Source: Pseudomonas sp. LS-2 (lineage in GTDB: Bacteria > Pseudomonadota > Gammaproteobacteria > Pseudomonadales > Pseudomonadaceae). From it: DNA of 32,998 nt. Below the pieces are notes generated by a model that was not told the DNA's origin, ran no database searches, and saw only the letters and a list, made by a program, of their open reading frames with translations. Made by a program: the position numbers and the translations under genes. The stretch spans positions 24,515 to 57,512 of the forward strand of contig NZ_QXTJ01000015.1 in assembly GCF_003605735.1 (NCBI RefSeq), given 5' to 3'. Numbering within the stretch: the stretch's first letter is position 1; every line of letters starts with the position of its first letter. Shown piece after piece: positions 17,359 to 24,815 of this stretch.

Positions 17359-18028
17359 CCTATTTAAAAACCGGGCAGCAGGCAGGTGTGCCCCAGCGCA
17401 TACTGAAAAACGCTGTGAAGACGGCAAAGCAGGTAAAGCACGGGTGCCCACCTATCCTCACCCTGAATCACCTCGCCCAACTGACAGGCGTCCCGTACCC
17501 CTTCTTACATCGTACGATCAGCCGCACCTACGAGACCGAGGCGTACAACGTCTTCAAGCTCAGGAAACAGAATGTTGGCCACCAAGTAGATCGTTACAGA
17601 TGGATATGCGCCCCGTGCGAAGATCTACTGAAGGTGCAACGATGGATAAACACCCACATTCTGTCCAAGATCGAGCCTCATGAGGCCAGCAACGCGTATG
17701 ACAATCGCCACGGGGTGCTGGAAGCCGCCGAGCTTCACTGCGGGGCGGATTGGCTGATCAAGCTCGACCTGACAAACTTCTTCGAATCGATCCTGGAACC
17801 ACGCGTTTTTGAGTTGTTCAGGTCATTTGGGTACCAACCCTTGGTGGCATTCGAGCTCGCTAGGCTTTGTCACTACAGAGTTGCAGCCATGCCCCATCGC
17901 TAACTACCGATGTTGCAGTGACCGGCTCGATCCCTGGATACAAGGTGCAAAAGACTCCGACGATTGCGACCATGTGCATGGCTGAATTCTTCAAAACTGA
18001 CACATTCAGCTCCTTCTCGCCTTCTTAA
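17337..18028 (+). pseudogene. Retron reverse transcriptase, truncated before the YxDD box
   Basis: The frame opens at ATG 17337 inside the retron RNA, with the start typical of one retron RT group (MSRWSSQPYLKTG). It holds the early RT blocks: RWICAPCEDLLKVQRWI (89-104), ASNAYDNRHGVLEAAELHCGADW as 117-139, and the catalytic motif IKLDLTNFFESI (141-152) with Asp144. It stops at 17903 after 188 residues, before QG-x-PTSP and YxDD. A neighbouring frame from about 17891 to 18028 reads GYKVQKTPTIATMCMAEFF, which faintly resembles the next RT block, so the gene may have suffered a frameshift and later loss of its 3' half. No YxDD or thumb domain was found downstream. The product should be unable to make msDNA. 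Confidence 0.8.
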
Positions 18029-18272
18029 GGTGCCCAAAGCGACTGAGCAATGAGTCCACTCTATCAGGTCGCTAGGAAGAAACCTCTGAAGTCAGTGCAA
18101 TCTCTCTCAGGGCTGGCCTGCTTTCAGGACAGCATTGAGAAGCCGGTGTCAGTCAGGGATTTGAGGAACACCCGGTGGCGATGCACCCTAATGATCGCAG
18201 GCGCTGATGATCGAAAAGATCTTCAGCTGTGCTTCAAAAGCAGCTGACCACCCACGAAAGTAATAAAGCCCG
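18029..18272. other. Non-coding stretch after the broken RT gene
   Basis: The 244 bases after the RT remnant, to the end of the leftward gene at 18273, hold a short frame from 18050 that has no ribosome binding site and no recognisable pattern. I found no YxDD-encoding segment in any frame here. The sequence is most simply a scar left by deletion of the RT 3' half. Confidence 0.4.
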
Positions 18273-18770
18273 TTATCGGACGACAACTCCATACCCAGCC
18301 AGCTCACGCACAAGTGTCTTTCGGCGGAGCAAGCCTGGAATTTTGAAAGCGCATCTATACGCATAAAAAAATCCAACCGGGATGAATACTAAGCCGACGC
18401 CGTAGGTGGCTGTAGCGATGACAAGCCCCGCAGGGATGGCCGCCGCCGCAAAGATAATGCCTTTGATAACACTAGACCTAGCGACCACCCGCATATGCTC
18501 TAAATCATACTCAACCTTGCCGTTATTCTTCTCAAAAGCTACGAGAACAATCGACTTTTTGGAAAGATGCTTATAGTACCAGGTGCAGCGAGCGTCAGTA
18601 ACGATCGCCCCGTGCTTCTTAAGATAGTTGAGCATCACCACTTCCTTAAAGTAAGACGTTCTGCCCTCCTCATCCTCGTACCGAACATTTCGATAGAGGG
18701 CATCTAGATCACCACTCGCTTGAAGGTCGTAGTTCTTAACTGTAACTGTAATCTTTTTAAGTTCAGACAT
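18273..18770 (-). CDS. Small membrane protein of unknown function
   Basis: The 165-residue protein starts at the ATG complementary to 18768-18770, six bases after AAGGA. Residues 1-90 are a soluble alpha/beta part rich in charged residues (MSELKKITVTVKNYDLQAS, then YKHLSKKSIVLVAFEKNNGK). One or two membrane helices follow at about 97-137 (SSVIKGIIFAAAAIPAGLVIATATYGVGL VFIPVGFFY, broken by Gly/Pro). The end is basic (LLRRKTLVREL), consistent with a cytosolic tail. No named family is recognised. It stands directly after the retron, with base composition lower in G+C than the core genes, and could be an accessory defence or stress protein; that is context only. Confidence 0.65.
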   Translation of the reverse strand: MSELKKITVTVKNYDLQASGDLDALYRNVRYEDEEGRTSYFKEVVMLNYLKKHGAIVTDARCTWYYKHLSKKSIVLVAFEKNNGKVEYDLEHMRVVARSSVIKGIIFAAAAIPAGLVIATATYGVGLVFIPVGFFYAYRCAFKIPGLLRRKTLVRELAGYGVVVR

Positions 18771-18937
18771 GCATTATCCTTAAGTGTACTTATTAACCAC
18801 TGAGGCTTGCGCGTAAACCTCATCGGCAGCGCCATACATCGCCGCCATCAATCAGACATGACGGATAAGAGATCTGGAACATTGCACCGAAGGCAGAATC
18901 GTTCGATCCGGCCTTAATGATACCCGGCGTTGCGCGG

Positions 18938-19252
18938 CTAGATGTTCAGCTCGCTAGTGATCACGTAGTAGTCCTCGCCACTGACGCTCCGCATCAATTT
19001 GAAACCCGACTTGGCCTCGACGTATTCAAGTGGCGGTGTGGCGATGGTCATACCATCCTGGTTCATCCCTGATCGATCGCCGTAGACCAAAGCGGCATAT
19101 CTCCTCCCGGCCCGAGCAGCATCGACCAAGAACGCGTCGACAGGGACATTCCAATCGATGCTCTGCGCTCTGATCACCTCGGATGGCGCGCGCTGTGCAA
19201 CCGGAATGGCATCGACAGCGAACGCAGATCGCTTGCTCAAGAGACTAGGCAT
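18938..19252 (-). CDS. Small hypothetical protein coupled to metallophosphoesterase
   Basis: The 104-residue protein starts at the ATG complementary to 19250-19252, whose A is shared with the stop of the upstream metallophosphoesterase gene (TGATG), so the two are translated together. The sequence has no signal or membrane segment. The C-terminal half looks like a small beta-rich unit (RYAALVYGDRSG, then PPLEYVEAKSGFKLMRSVSGEDYYVITSEL). I do not recognise a family. Tight coupling suggests a partner or accessory subunit of the phosphoesterase. The reading frame ends at 18938, followed leftward by about 165 bases without a gene. Confidence 0.6.
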   Translation of the reverse strand: MPSLLSKRSAFAVDAIPVAQRAPSEVIRAQSIDWNVPVDAFLVDAARAGRRYAALVYGDRSGMNQDGMTIATPPLEYVEAKSGFKLMRSVSGEDYYVITSELNI

Positions 19253-19983
19253 CAGATTTGGATCTCAAAATCGGGATCAAAGCCCGTGTTTTCATTTGGA
19301 TAGCCTTTGGGGTTCGATATGACTCTGCACCCTGCCAACTCAACTTCCGCAGCCTTGTGCGTATGCCCAAACACCCACACGTCCGCGAGAGGAATGAGGT
19401 CTTGCCAGTCGTTTGTGTACGAAGCAGTCAGATGCCCCTCATGCTCGTTTCCGATGACGAGCGGAGAAGGAGAGTGATGACTCACCACCAATGTTTTGCC
19501 TTCAAATTTTTTAGCCAGCTCCTGTCTCAGCCAAGCCTTGGCGGCATGATTTCTGGCGATGACGTCATCGGGCCTCAAACGCCGGTAATTTGAGTCGGTA
19601 CGAATGTATTTGAAATCGCCCATCCACTCGCGCGCCATGTTGCTTGCTGCGATCTGATCTCCAGTAGATGAGAAATCAGTCCAGCCTGTCGTGCCGAGGA
19701 CTCTCAGATTGCCCAGCACCAAGGTCTCGTTTTCAAGAATATGAACATGGCCGGCGGCGCCGTCTTTCATCTTCAACAGAGTACGATCAATGTGACCATC
19801 ATAAAATTCGTGGTTCCCAGCGACGTACGCGACAGGGCAACTGAAAGCTTGATTGGCCCATCTGACCCCCCTGCCCTTTTTATCGATATCACCGCCCAGA
19901 ATCACCAGGTCGACCCCTGAACACTCCGGGGGCTCCCAAGCCTCAAATTCGCGGTGCAGGTCGGAGTAAATCCGCACTCTCAC
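19252..19983 (-). CDS. Calcineurin-like metallophosphoesterase
   Basis: I choose the GTG complementary to 19981-19983 as start (MRVRIYSDLHREF, 243 residues) because GGAGG lies exactly seven bases before it; a TTG eight codons upstream has no such signal. All metal-binding motifs of the family are present in order: SDLHREF (D-x-H), LGGDIDKK (G-D), AGNHEFYDG (G-N-H-E), SHHSPSP and FGHTHKA (G-H-x-H). These bind two metal ions and hydrolyse phosphoesters in the cytosol; the substrate (nucleotide, nucleic acid end or protein) cannot be told from the motifs. The gene is followed by a coupled 104-residue protein. Confidence 0.85.
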   Translation of the reverse strand: MRVRIYSDLHREFEAWEPPECSGVDLVILGGDIDKKGRGVRWANQAFSCPVAYVAGNHEFYDGHIDRTLLKMKDGAAGHVHILENETLVLGNLRVLGTTGWTDFSSTGDQIAASNMAREWMGDFKYIRTDSNYRRLRPDDVIARNHAAKAWLRQELAKKFEGKTLVVSHHSPSPLVIGNEHEGHLTASYTNDWQDLIPLADVWVFGHTHKAAEVELAGCRVISNPKGYPNENTGFDPDFEIQI

Positions 19984-20044
19984 AGCCAGGCCTCCATTGA
20001 CCTGCAACCCGCCGGAGACGGTGGGTTGCGATACGATTTAGCGA

Positions 20045-20149
20045 TTAATTGATCATCAGCAGTGCGCCAACATTGCCAGAGCTGATGGGCTCGTACACTT
20101 CTGCCGGCGATGGTTCGACCGTATGCAGACGCACCTCAGCATCAGTCAC
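20045..20149 (-). CDS. Possible 34-residue open frame or gene remnant
   Basis: A frame on the minus strand from GTG (complement of 20147-20149) to TAA at 20045 reads VTDAEVRLHTVEPSPAEVYE and ends GNVGALLMIN. Its composition looks like genuine coding sequence and it precedes the metallophosphoesterase start by 61 bases. It lacks an ATG and a clear ribosome binding site, so it may be the tail of a gene otherwise lost. Low certainty. Confidence 0.25.
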   Translation of the reverse strand: MTDAEVRLHTVEPSPAEVYEPISSGNVGALLMIN

Positions 20150-20190
20150 CTCATAGCCCTGCCAGGCTCAGAAAGCCTTTCGACCAGTTT

Positions 20191-20212
20191 TATACACTAT
20201 ATGATGTGTAAC
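20191..20212. promoter_or_regulatory. Palindromic operator candidate before XRE gene
   Basis: TACAC (20193-20197) and GTGTA (20206-20210) form an inverted repeat with an eight-base AT-rich spacer (TATATGAT). The segment lies about 50 bases before the XRE gene, where a promoter -10 region (TATGAT-like) would also fall. Autoregulation by the XRE protein is the natural inference. Confidence 0.45.
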
Positions 20213-20259
20213 TGTACAACGCAACGTGGCTACATCCTCGGTTTTCGAGGGCATTCGCA

Positions 20260-20748
20260 TTGACGCCGATAAGACCAGCGCTCGCAGCAGTCATAAGAGC
20301 CGTCCGAGGCAGCTTGGGACTGACTCAAGAAGAAATGGCGCAGGCCACGTCGCGCACCTATCTCACCAAGCTCGAAAGCGCTCAGAGCACCCCTTCGTTG
20401 GACAAATTCATTGAGCTCGCTGCCGTCTTGGAGCTGAGCCCTTTGGCGTTGTTGGCCTTAGTACTAGCGACAAGAGACGACGAGCCCCATGACCTTTTGC
20501 TCGCACAGGCCACAGAGGAATTGAGGGCACTCAAGGATCGAGTGAGCCGCGCTGATATCGCTGCCCATCTGAAGGGTGATGAGATATTAAAACGGCCAGC
20601 CGCGCGCCCTGCGGATCTCGACAAGCTGCGAAAGGTTCAGGAATGCAAGAAGTCAGGGCTAACTCAGGCGGAGACTGCAAGGCAGTTGCGAATCAGCCGA
20701 TCCACCGTGAGTTTTCTTTGGCAACGAGCGCTTCCCCCGGTTCGCTAG
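20260..20748 (+). CDS. XRE-family transcriptional regulator with second helix-turn-helix
   Basis: The 162-residue protein probably starts at TTG 20260, eight bases after GAGGG; no ATG lies upstream in frame. Residues 5-60 are an XRE/Cro helix-turn-helix (VIRAVRGSLGLTQEEMAQAT, then TYLTKLESAQSTPSLDKFIELAAVL). The C-terminal 45 residues contain a second, resolvase-type helix-turn-helix (KKSGLTQAETARQLRISRSTVSFLW). Between them lies a helical linker. Two DNA-binding units in one small protein suggest cooperative binding or control of a mobile element. A palindrome upstream may be its operator. The target may be itself or the leftward metallophosphoesterase genes whose promoter faces the opposite way. 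Confidence 0.75.
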   Translation: MTPIRPALAAVIRAVRGSLGLTQEEMAQATSRTYLTKLESAQSTPSLDKFIELAAVLELSPLALLALVLATRDDEPHDLLLAQATEELRALKDRVSRADIAAHLKGDEILKRPAARPADLDKLRKVQECKKSGLTQAETARQLRISRSTVSFLWQRALPPVR

Positions 20749-20879
20749 TAACTCGCGCCCGGCTGACCTACCAAGGCACTGCAAAGGAAGCTCAGATTAG
20801 GCGCTCACCACGGAGGCGATCACAGCAAGCCAGGGGCTGAGAATTACTGACACCTCAACCCCCATGTCGCCTTACCGGC

Positions 20880-22124
20880 TCATGACGGAACATGGAAGAC
20901 CAGGACGGTGATGATCAACTCCCGGTTCGCATCGCCTACCTGGTGGAACACGTAACGGAAACCGCTCTCATGAGGGTAGCTCACGCGCTTTTTGAAATTC
21001 TCATGAGCCTGGGCAGTCGCATCTACACCGGCCAAGACGCGGCTTGTTTCCACGCCTCTGTTGAAGACTAGAATGGCCGTCTTGCTGTCTCGCCACGTCG
21101 TGTATCGGAGCAGTTGGTCAATTGCCTCACCAAATGCCTTCGGGCCTTTCCAGAATTTGCATTCGGCAATGAAGACGTTGCGCTCACCCTCACGCAGGAG
21201 GATGTCGGTCTTCCCACTCATGTTGAAGGTTTCGCCGGTTGCCTTACCCTCAAACTGGGCGTTTAGCTGCATCAGGAAGGCCTGGCGCAGCGCCTCCTCG
21301 TCCATGGTTTTGAACGCAGCCGGACTGCGCTCCATGACCAGAGACATGTCCTGCACAATTTTCAGAGCATGCTCGTACTGATCAATCGCCCAAGTCGGCT
21401 CTGGCTGGTAGGGTTTGGAAGTAGCAGCTGGCAAGGTCGGTGCGGCTTTACGTCGTGCAGTTGGCACGGCGTAAGTCTTGGGCGCATCCGAGCGTTGGCG
21501 AATCGGAATGCCCAAAGCAGCCGTGCGCTGGGACTGAGCCAGGAGTCGCTCTCTTCGCGTGTCCACCGCCTGACGAGCCATGCTGGGCATCGACGAGTTG
21601 TGGGCGTCGATCAAGGGCTGCTGCCAGCTCAGATACGTTTCGATACTCGACAGCAGGCGGTCGACCTCTGGACGGATCTCACGAGGCGAATCCGCTGCAT
21701 ATTGAAATTCAAGAATCAGCTCGCTTCCGACCACCTTCGCGCGGGGCGGATTTGTGGTCATTTGATTCGACTGCGCGTAGAAGAAATCAGCAGGCCCATC
21801 GAAAGGGACGTGAACTTCTATTCTCTCACCTGCAATCAGAACTGGGCGGCTGGAATCTCGGATATACCGATTACGGTCATACCGAACATCGATTTGGACT
21901 TCCTTAGAATCCGCATACCAATCCTGCTTGCGAAGAACGATTGGTTCCACCGAGGCTTTCTCGACCAGATACGCAACCAGATCATCTGGCGCAGTGTTGA
22001 GCAGACGGTTGGCATCCAAGCTCTCAACCTCTGCGAGTGTGGTCGATCGACGGTGAGCCAGGCCATCAACTAGGCTAGTGCTGGAAAACAAATAGCCCTC
22101 ACTCTTGGGTGAAAAACCAAACAT
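20880..22124 (-). CDS. PD-(D/E)XK nuclease-like protein of an unnamed defence family
   Basis: The start is the ATG complementary to 22122-22124 (MFGFSPKSEGYLFSS, 414 residues), preceded by GGGAGAGG at six bases; the frame upstream of it has no such signal. Residues 1-190 are an alpha/beta unit of unknown type. A Pro/Ala/Arg-rich linker spans about 200-242. The C-terminal domain holds a full nuclease core: Glu in MDEEALRQAF, Asp307 in SGKTDI, E321-x-K323 in FIAECKFW and Gln337 in AIDQLLRYT, with TAILVF as the next strand. This is the arrangement of restriction-type endonucleases. No methylase or ATPase partner adjoins, so it is a stand-alone candidate effector. The nuclease call is firm on motif; the defence role is inferred. 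Confidence 0.78.
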   Translation of the reverse strand: MFGFSPKSEGYLFSSTSLVDGLAHRRSTTLAEVESLDANRLLNTAPDDLVAYLVEKASVEPIVLRKQDWYADSKEVQIDVRYDRNRYIRDSSRPVLIAGERIEVHVPFDGPADFFYAQSNQMTTNPPRAKVVGSELILEFQYAADSPREIRPEVDRLLSSIETYLSWQQPLIDAHNSSMPSMARQAVDTRRERLLAQSQRTAALGIPIRQRSDAPKTYAVPTARRKAAPTLPAATSKPYQPEPTWAIDQYEHALKIVQDMSLVMERSPAAFKTMDEEALRQAFLMQLNAQFEGKATGETFNMSGKTDILLREGERNVFIAECKFWKGPKAFGEAIDQLLRYTTWRDSKTAILVFNRGVETSRVLAGVDATAQAHENFKKRVSYPHESGFRYVFHQVGDANRELIITVLVFHVPS

Positions 22125-22275
22125 TACGCACCTCTCCCTGGGTAAGAGCCTGATCATAATGGCGATTTGCCCACTTTCGCTAGGCACGACGCTGATTAAC
22201 GAAAGGTGCACCTGCTCAGCGCCTGCATCTCACGCAGACGACCTCCAGTAATCCTAGGGAACCATCCGCTCTGGA

Positions 22276-22327
22276 CTGTTCGAGCCGGCTGTGATTGTGC
22301 GGGTCATCACACATCAGACTCGAACAG
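22276..22327. repeat. Nested inverted repeat in intergenic region
   Basis: CTGTTCGAG (22276-22284) is complementary to CTCGAACAG (22319-22327). Inside lies a second inverted pair, GTGAT (22291-22295) and ATCAC (22306-22310). The element lies in the 282-base gap between two leftward genes, after the HAD gene stop. It may be a terminator without T-run, an RNA element or a recombination site. Confidence 0.45.
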
Positions 22328-22406
22328 CAGGTGTAACTACGCTCACTCAGAGCATCGCGCGAGGGCCATTGCAACCATCGCGGCATTGGAAAGGATCACT
22401 TGCCGG

Positions 22407-23069
22407 TCATTTTCGGGTCGTGCCGTCATCGAGACAGCTTTCCCCCACTACGAGCTCCACGAATTGCACTAGATCGGCAATTTCCCCGCCCCCACTACGA
22501 TCCAGGTAATAGCCGGAAATGCCAACAGCCCGAGGGCCATCTCTATCGCATGGCCGAGAATCACCGATCATCACCACACGCTCAGCTGATGGGCTGTGAT
22601 CCCATTGCGGGCGTACAGCCAACTGATTGCATACATCGAGATAGATACCCTCATGCGGCTTCATCATCCCGAGCTCATAGCTCAACGCAAATCCGTCGAC
22701 GTCACCCAGTAAGCGTCTCAGCACTGGCCCATATGGGGAGGCAAGGTTCGAGCAGATGGCCGTCGCTACGCCTGCGGCCTTTAACCTCCGGAACGCCTCA
22801 ATTGCATCGGGGTACACCGTGATCGATTCCAGCTCCTCCACAAGGTCATGCTCCAGGGATCGAAGCTCATTTGCGTTCAGACTGATGCCGAAGAGCTCTG
22901 CAGCACGCTCTATCCCGAGGCTGGAGGTCATCAGACAGTGGAGATCAGCGGCGCGCGGCTTACGGCCTTGCTTCGCGCCAATGCGCAGCAGTTGCCGAAA
23001 TGGATGACGCTTGCACTTGATCTGAACCGTGGTTCCAAAGGCGTCAAAAATAGCTGCTACGATCGGCAC
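22407..23069 (-). CDS. HAD-superfamily hydrolase (haloacid-dehalogenase-like)
   Basis: I choose the GTG complementary to 23067-23069 as start (220 residues): it lies eight bases after GAGG and just before the first conserved strand. A longer frame to 23234 exists but overlaps another likely gene and adds no family sequence. Motifs: I, VAAIFDAFGTTV (nucleophile Asp; Phe-Asp-Ala-Phe-Gly-Thr as in dehalogenase-type members); II, AICSNL; III, MMKPHEGIY (Lys); IV, VVMIGDSRPCDRDGP (acidic pair). The helical cap lies between I and II. The enzyme probably removes phosphate from a small molecule; the substrate is unknown. It follows a small Cys-rich gene by 28 bases, so they form an operon. Confidence 0.8.
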   Translation of the reverse strand: MPIVAAIFDAFGTTVQIKCKRHPFRQLLRIGAKQGRKPRAADLHCLMTSSLGIERAAELFGISLNANELRSLEHDLVEELESITVYPDAIEAFRRLKAAGVATAICSNLASPYGPVLRRLLGDVDGFALSYELGMMKPHEGIYLDVCNQLAVRPQWDHSPSAERVVMIGDSRPCDRDGPRAVGISGYYLDRSGGGEIADLVQFVELVVGESCLDDGTTRK

Positions 23070-23097
23070 AGGGCTAGCCTCACATGTTGCAGGCGCC

Positions 23098-23328
23098 TCA
23101 CCTTGGAGGTGGGGTGCGCGTTGCAGGGTTGTAGTAAGCCGTGTAGTGCCCGCATGGACATAACACAGAGTCGCCATCGAGGAGTGGGTATGCCCGCCAA
23201 TGGACTCGATCTGGTTCAACTTCGTCGTCGACATACCCCTGCCGGTAACCGCAGAAACTCAGCGTCCTCGCACATTTGAGATTCCCGCAGATCACTGTTT
23301 CGGGCCGTTGCTCACGCTTAGAACGCAT
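23098..23328 (-). CDS. Small zinc-ribbon-like protein
   Basis: The 76-residue frame starts at the ATG complementary to 23326-23328, five bases after GAGAGG. The sequence has two Cys clusters, CGNLKC near residue 14 and CPCGH near residue 57, with a further Cys between, consistent with a zinc ribbon. The middle (YVDDEVEPDRVHWRAYPLLDGDSVL) looks like folded beta structure. It overlaps only the unlikely extended N-terminus of the HAD frame. No family is recognised. The spacing suggests it is the first gene of a two-gene operon with the HAD hydrolase. Confidence 0.55.
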   Translation of the reverse strand: MRSKREQRPETVICGNLKCARTLSFCGYRQGYVDDEVEPDRVHWRAYPLLDGDSVLCPCGHYTAYYNPATRTPPPR

Positions 23329-23400
23329 CCATACCTCTCACATACCGAAACTAAACTGATTAGGGCACGGCTCTATTCAAGATGCTGCGGGACGAAGCGC

Positions 23401-23718
23401 TCACACCTGAACCGGTGTCACTGAAATCACATCGAAATAGCGATACTTCTTCTTTTTCGCCGCTGTTTTGGCCTCGGCCTCCGCGATCAGCGTACTCAGC
23501 GTGTTCGCATCATGGACGAAGACTTCTTCCTCCCCTTCGAACTCCTTAGTAACACGCATAGTGACGCGTAACCTAGAGGACAGGCGCTTAACCCCATGTG
23601 TCTTTGTCGCCGGTACTGCCCTGGGTTGGGGTTGATGTTGAATTGGCCCGCCGACAGGCCCAGCGGTGTCACCGAACAGCGCCGCTCTCATCTCTTCCTC
23701 GCTAAGGGTCTTACTCAT
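23401..23718 (-). CDS. Hypothetical small protein of 105 residues
   Basis: The start is the ATG complementary to 23716-23718, after a weak GAGATCGAGAT leader. Residues 1-45 (MSKTLSEEEMRAALFGDTAG then Pro/Gln-rich) look disordered. Residues 46-105 form a compact part: LSSRLRVTMRVTKEFEGEEE, a helix of Ala/Glu/Lys, and a closing strand KYRYFDVISVTPV. No named family is recognised. The pattern of a disordered acidic head and a small beta-alpha-beta unit is seen in many mobile-element accessory proteins; I would not go further than that. Confidence 0.55.
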   Translation of the reverse strand: MSKTLSEEEMRAALFGDTAGPVGGPIQHQPQPRAVPATKTHGVKRLSSRLRVTMRVTKEFEGEEEVFVHDANTLSTLIAEAEAKTAAKKKKYRYFDVISVTPVQV

Positions 23719-24371
23719 ATCTCGATCTCAAACACCACTGATGACGGGTGGACAATCTTCATACCGATCGCCTCCACCGAAATGGGCGAGAGGAGGCCCA
23801 GGTCATAAATTGTACACTGCAAGGAACAGCCCCTTCCCAAACAGAGCAAGTGACGCTACGAAATTCCTACCCAGCGTTTAAACAGCCCGTCAGGCCTAAC
23901 CTTTACCCGCAGATTCAGCCACCACCAAAACACCACATATAGGCAAAATTACCGACAAACATCATAAAAACTACTATATATTGATTTTTTTAAAAATAGA
24001 CCGATTGGTTTGTAAACAAAGCATAAGCAGCAGCCTTACGGCTGCAAAGAAAGGCGATCCCTCCTAGCCCCCCACCCGATTCGGTGCCAGCAGAGCACTG
24101 TCTTACCCTGTAGACCGAGTAAGCGAAATTCGGAACTGTCAGATGGAAAAACACAGCAGGATCCTGCCGGAACGGGGTTGCCGAGACATCACCGCTTTTC
24201 TTTTGCCCTCAAAAATAAAAACTCCGTCTCGTTTAAAAATTTTCAAGAGGGGGGGGGTGAACAGAATGTCGCATATCTAAAAGAAACGTCTCATTCATGC
24301 ACGTTTGTCCGAGCCTGCCCCGAAAATCTTTACGTGAGAAGAAACGTCTCTTGGTAGGAAGCGAAGCTGGC
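23719..24371. other. Gene-free AT-rich stretch with repeats
   Basis: No convincing gene is present in about 650 bases. Features seen: AAAACTACTAT at 23967-23977, identical to 6850-6860; an AT-rich segment around 23965-24000; a TTTGT-AA-ACAAA palindrome (24009-24020); a hairpin GCAGCC-TTAC-GGCTGC (24030-24045); a nine-G run (24249-24257); and a direct repeat AGAAACGTCTC at 24282-24292 and 24340-24350. The mixture resembles the edge of a mobile element or an origin-like region, but no replication or transfer gene adjoins. Confidence 0.45.
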
Positions 24372-24815
24372 TTAGCAGACGAAGCCCTGCTCCAAACGGG
24401 CCAGCTGTTCCTTCACCCTCTGATACCCCGCCTCATCGCACGCGAGCTCCAAAGCAGATTTATTGCCGAACACAGCTCGTGGCTGCGACACCCAAGCGGC
24501 TGCCTTGCTTTTCTCTCCAAACACCCTCTCGGCCTCAGCCAATGTGTGCTTCAAATAATCCACAACCCCCTCCTGAGTCTTGGCGACCACGAGATCATCA
24601 TGGCTAATCTCGACGGAGACCTCACGGTGAGAAACCAAATGGATGCTAGCCCTATTGGTTAGACAGCTATCATGCGCGCAATAGCTGATGGAGCATAGCC
24701 GCTTCACTTTCGGATCGAAGCATGGGGCTTTAGGTACGGCCCAGCTCTTGAGCGTGCCGTTGAGCTCAAAACGGAAATCGTAGTGGAGCCTGGTGGCGTC
24801 GTGTTTTACACGCAA
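24372..24815 (-). pseudogene. DUF2384-type antitoxin C-terminus joined to LigD fragment
   Basis: One frame of 147 codons carries two unrelated pieces. The C-terminal 65 residues match the toxin-binding domain of Xre/MbcA/ParS antitoxins (DUF2384): [23 protein letters not shown], then [24 protein letters not shown]. The N-terminal 40 residues ([35 protein letters not shown]) are from the phosphoesterase part of DNA ligase D. The join near 24650-24695 has no family sequence. A usable antitoxin start near the join was not found, and no RES-type toxin gene lies downstream, so I regard both pieces as relics. An expressed chimera cannot be excluded. Confidence 0.65.

Noticed and set aside
18050..18247. 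Plus-strand frame after the RT remnant as an RT C-terminal part
   Set aside because: Its 65 residues contain no YxDD and no thumb-domain pattern.
22270..22335. tRNA gene, because of GTTCGAG-like T-arm sequence
   Set aside because: No cloverleaf could be drawn: acceptor and anticodon stems are missing and the outer repeat pairs across the whole element instead.
23940..24050. Replication origin
   Set aside because: AT-rich sequence and palindromes are present, but no DnaA-box series, iterons or rep gene were seen.
24372..24815. Intact antitoxin gene with toxin partner
   Set aside because: The DUF2384 tail is joined to a LigD fragment and no toxin frame follows before 23718, so an active toxin-antitoxin pair is not supported.
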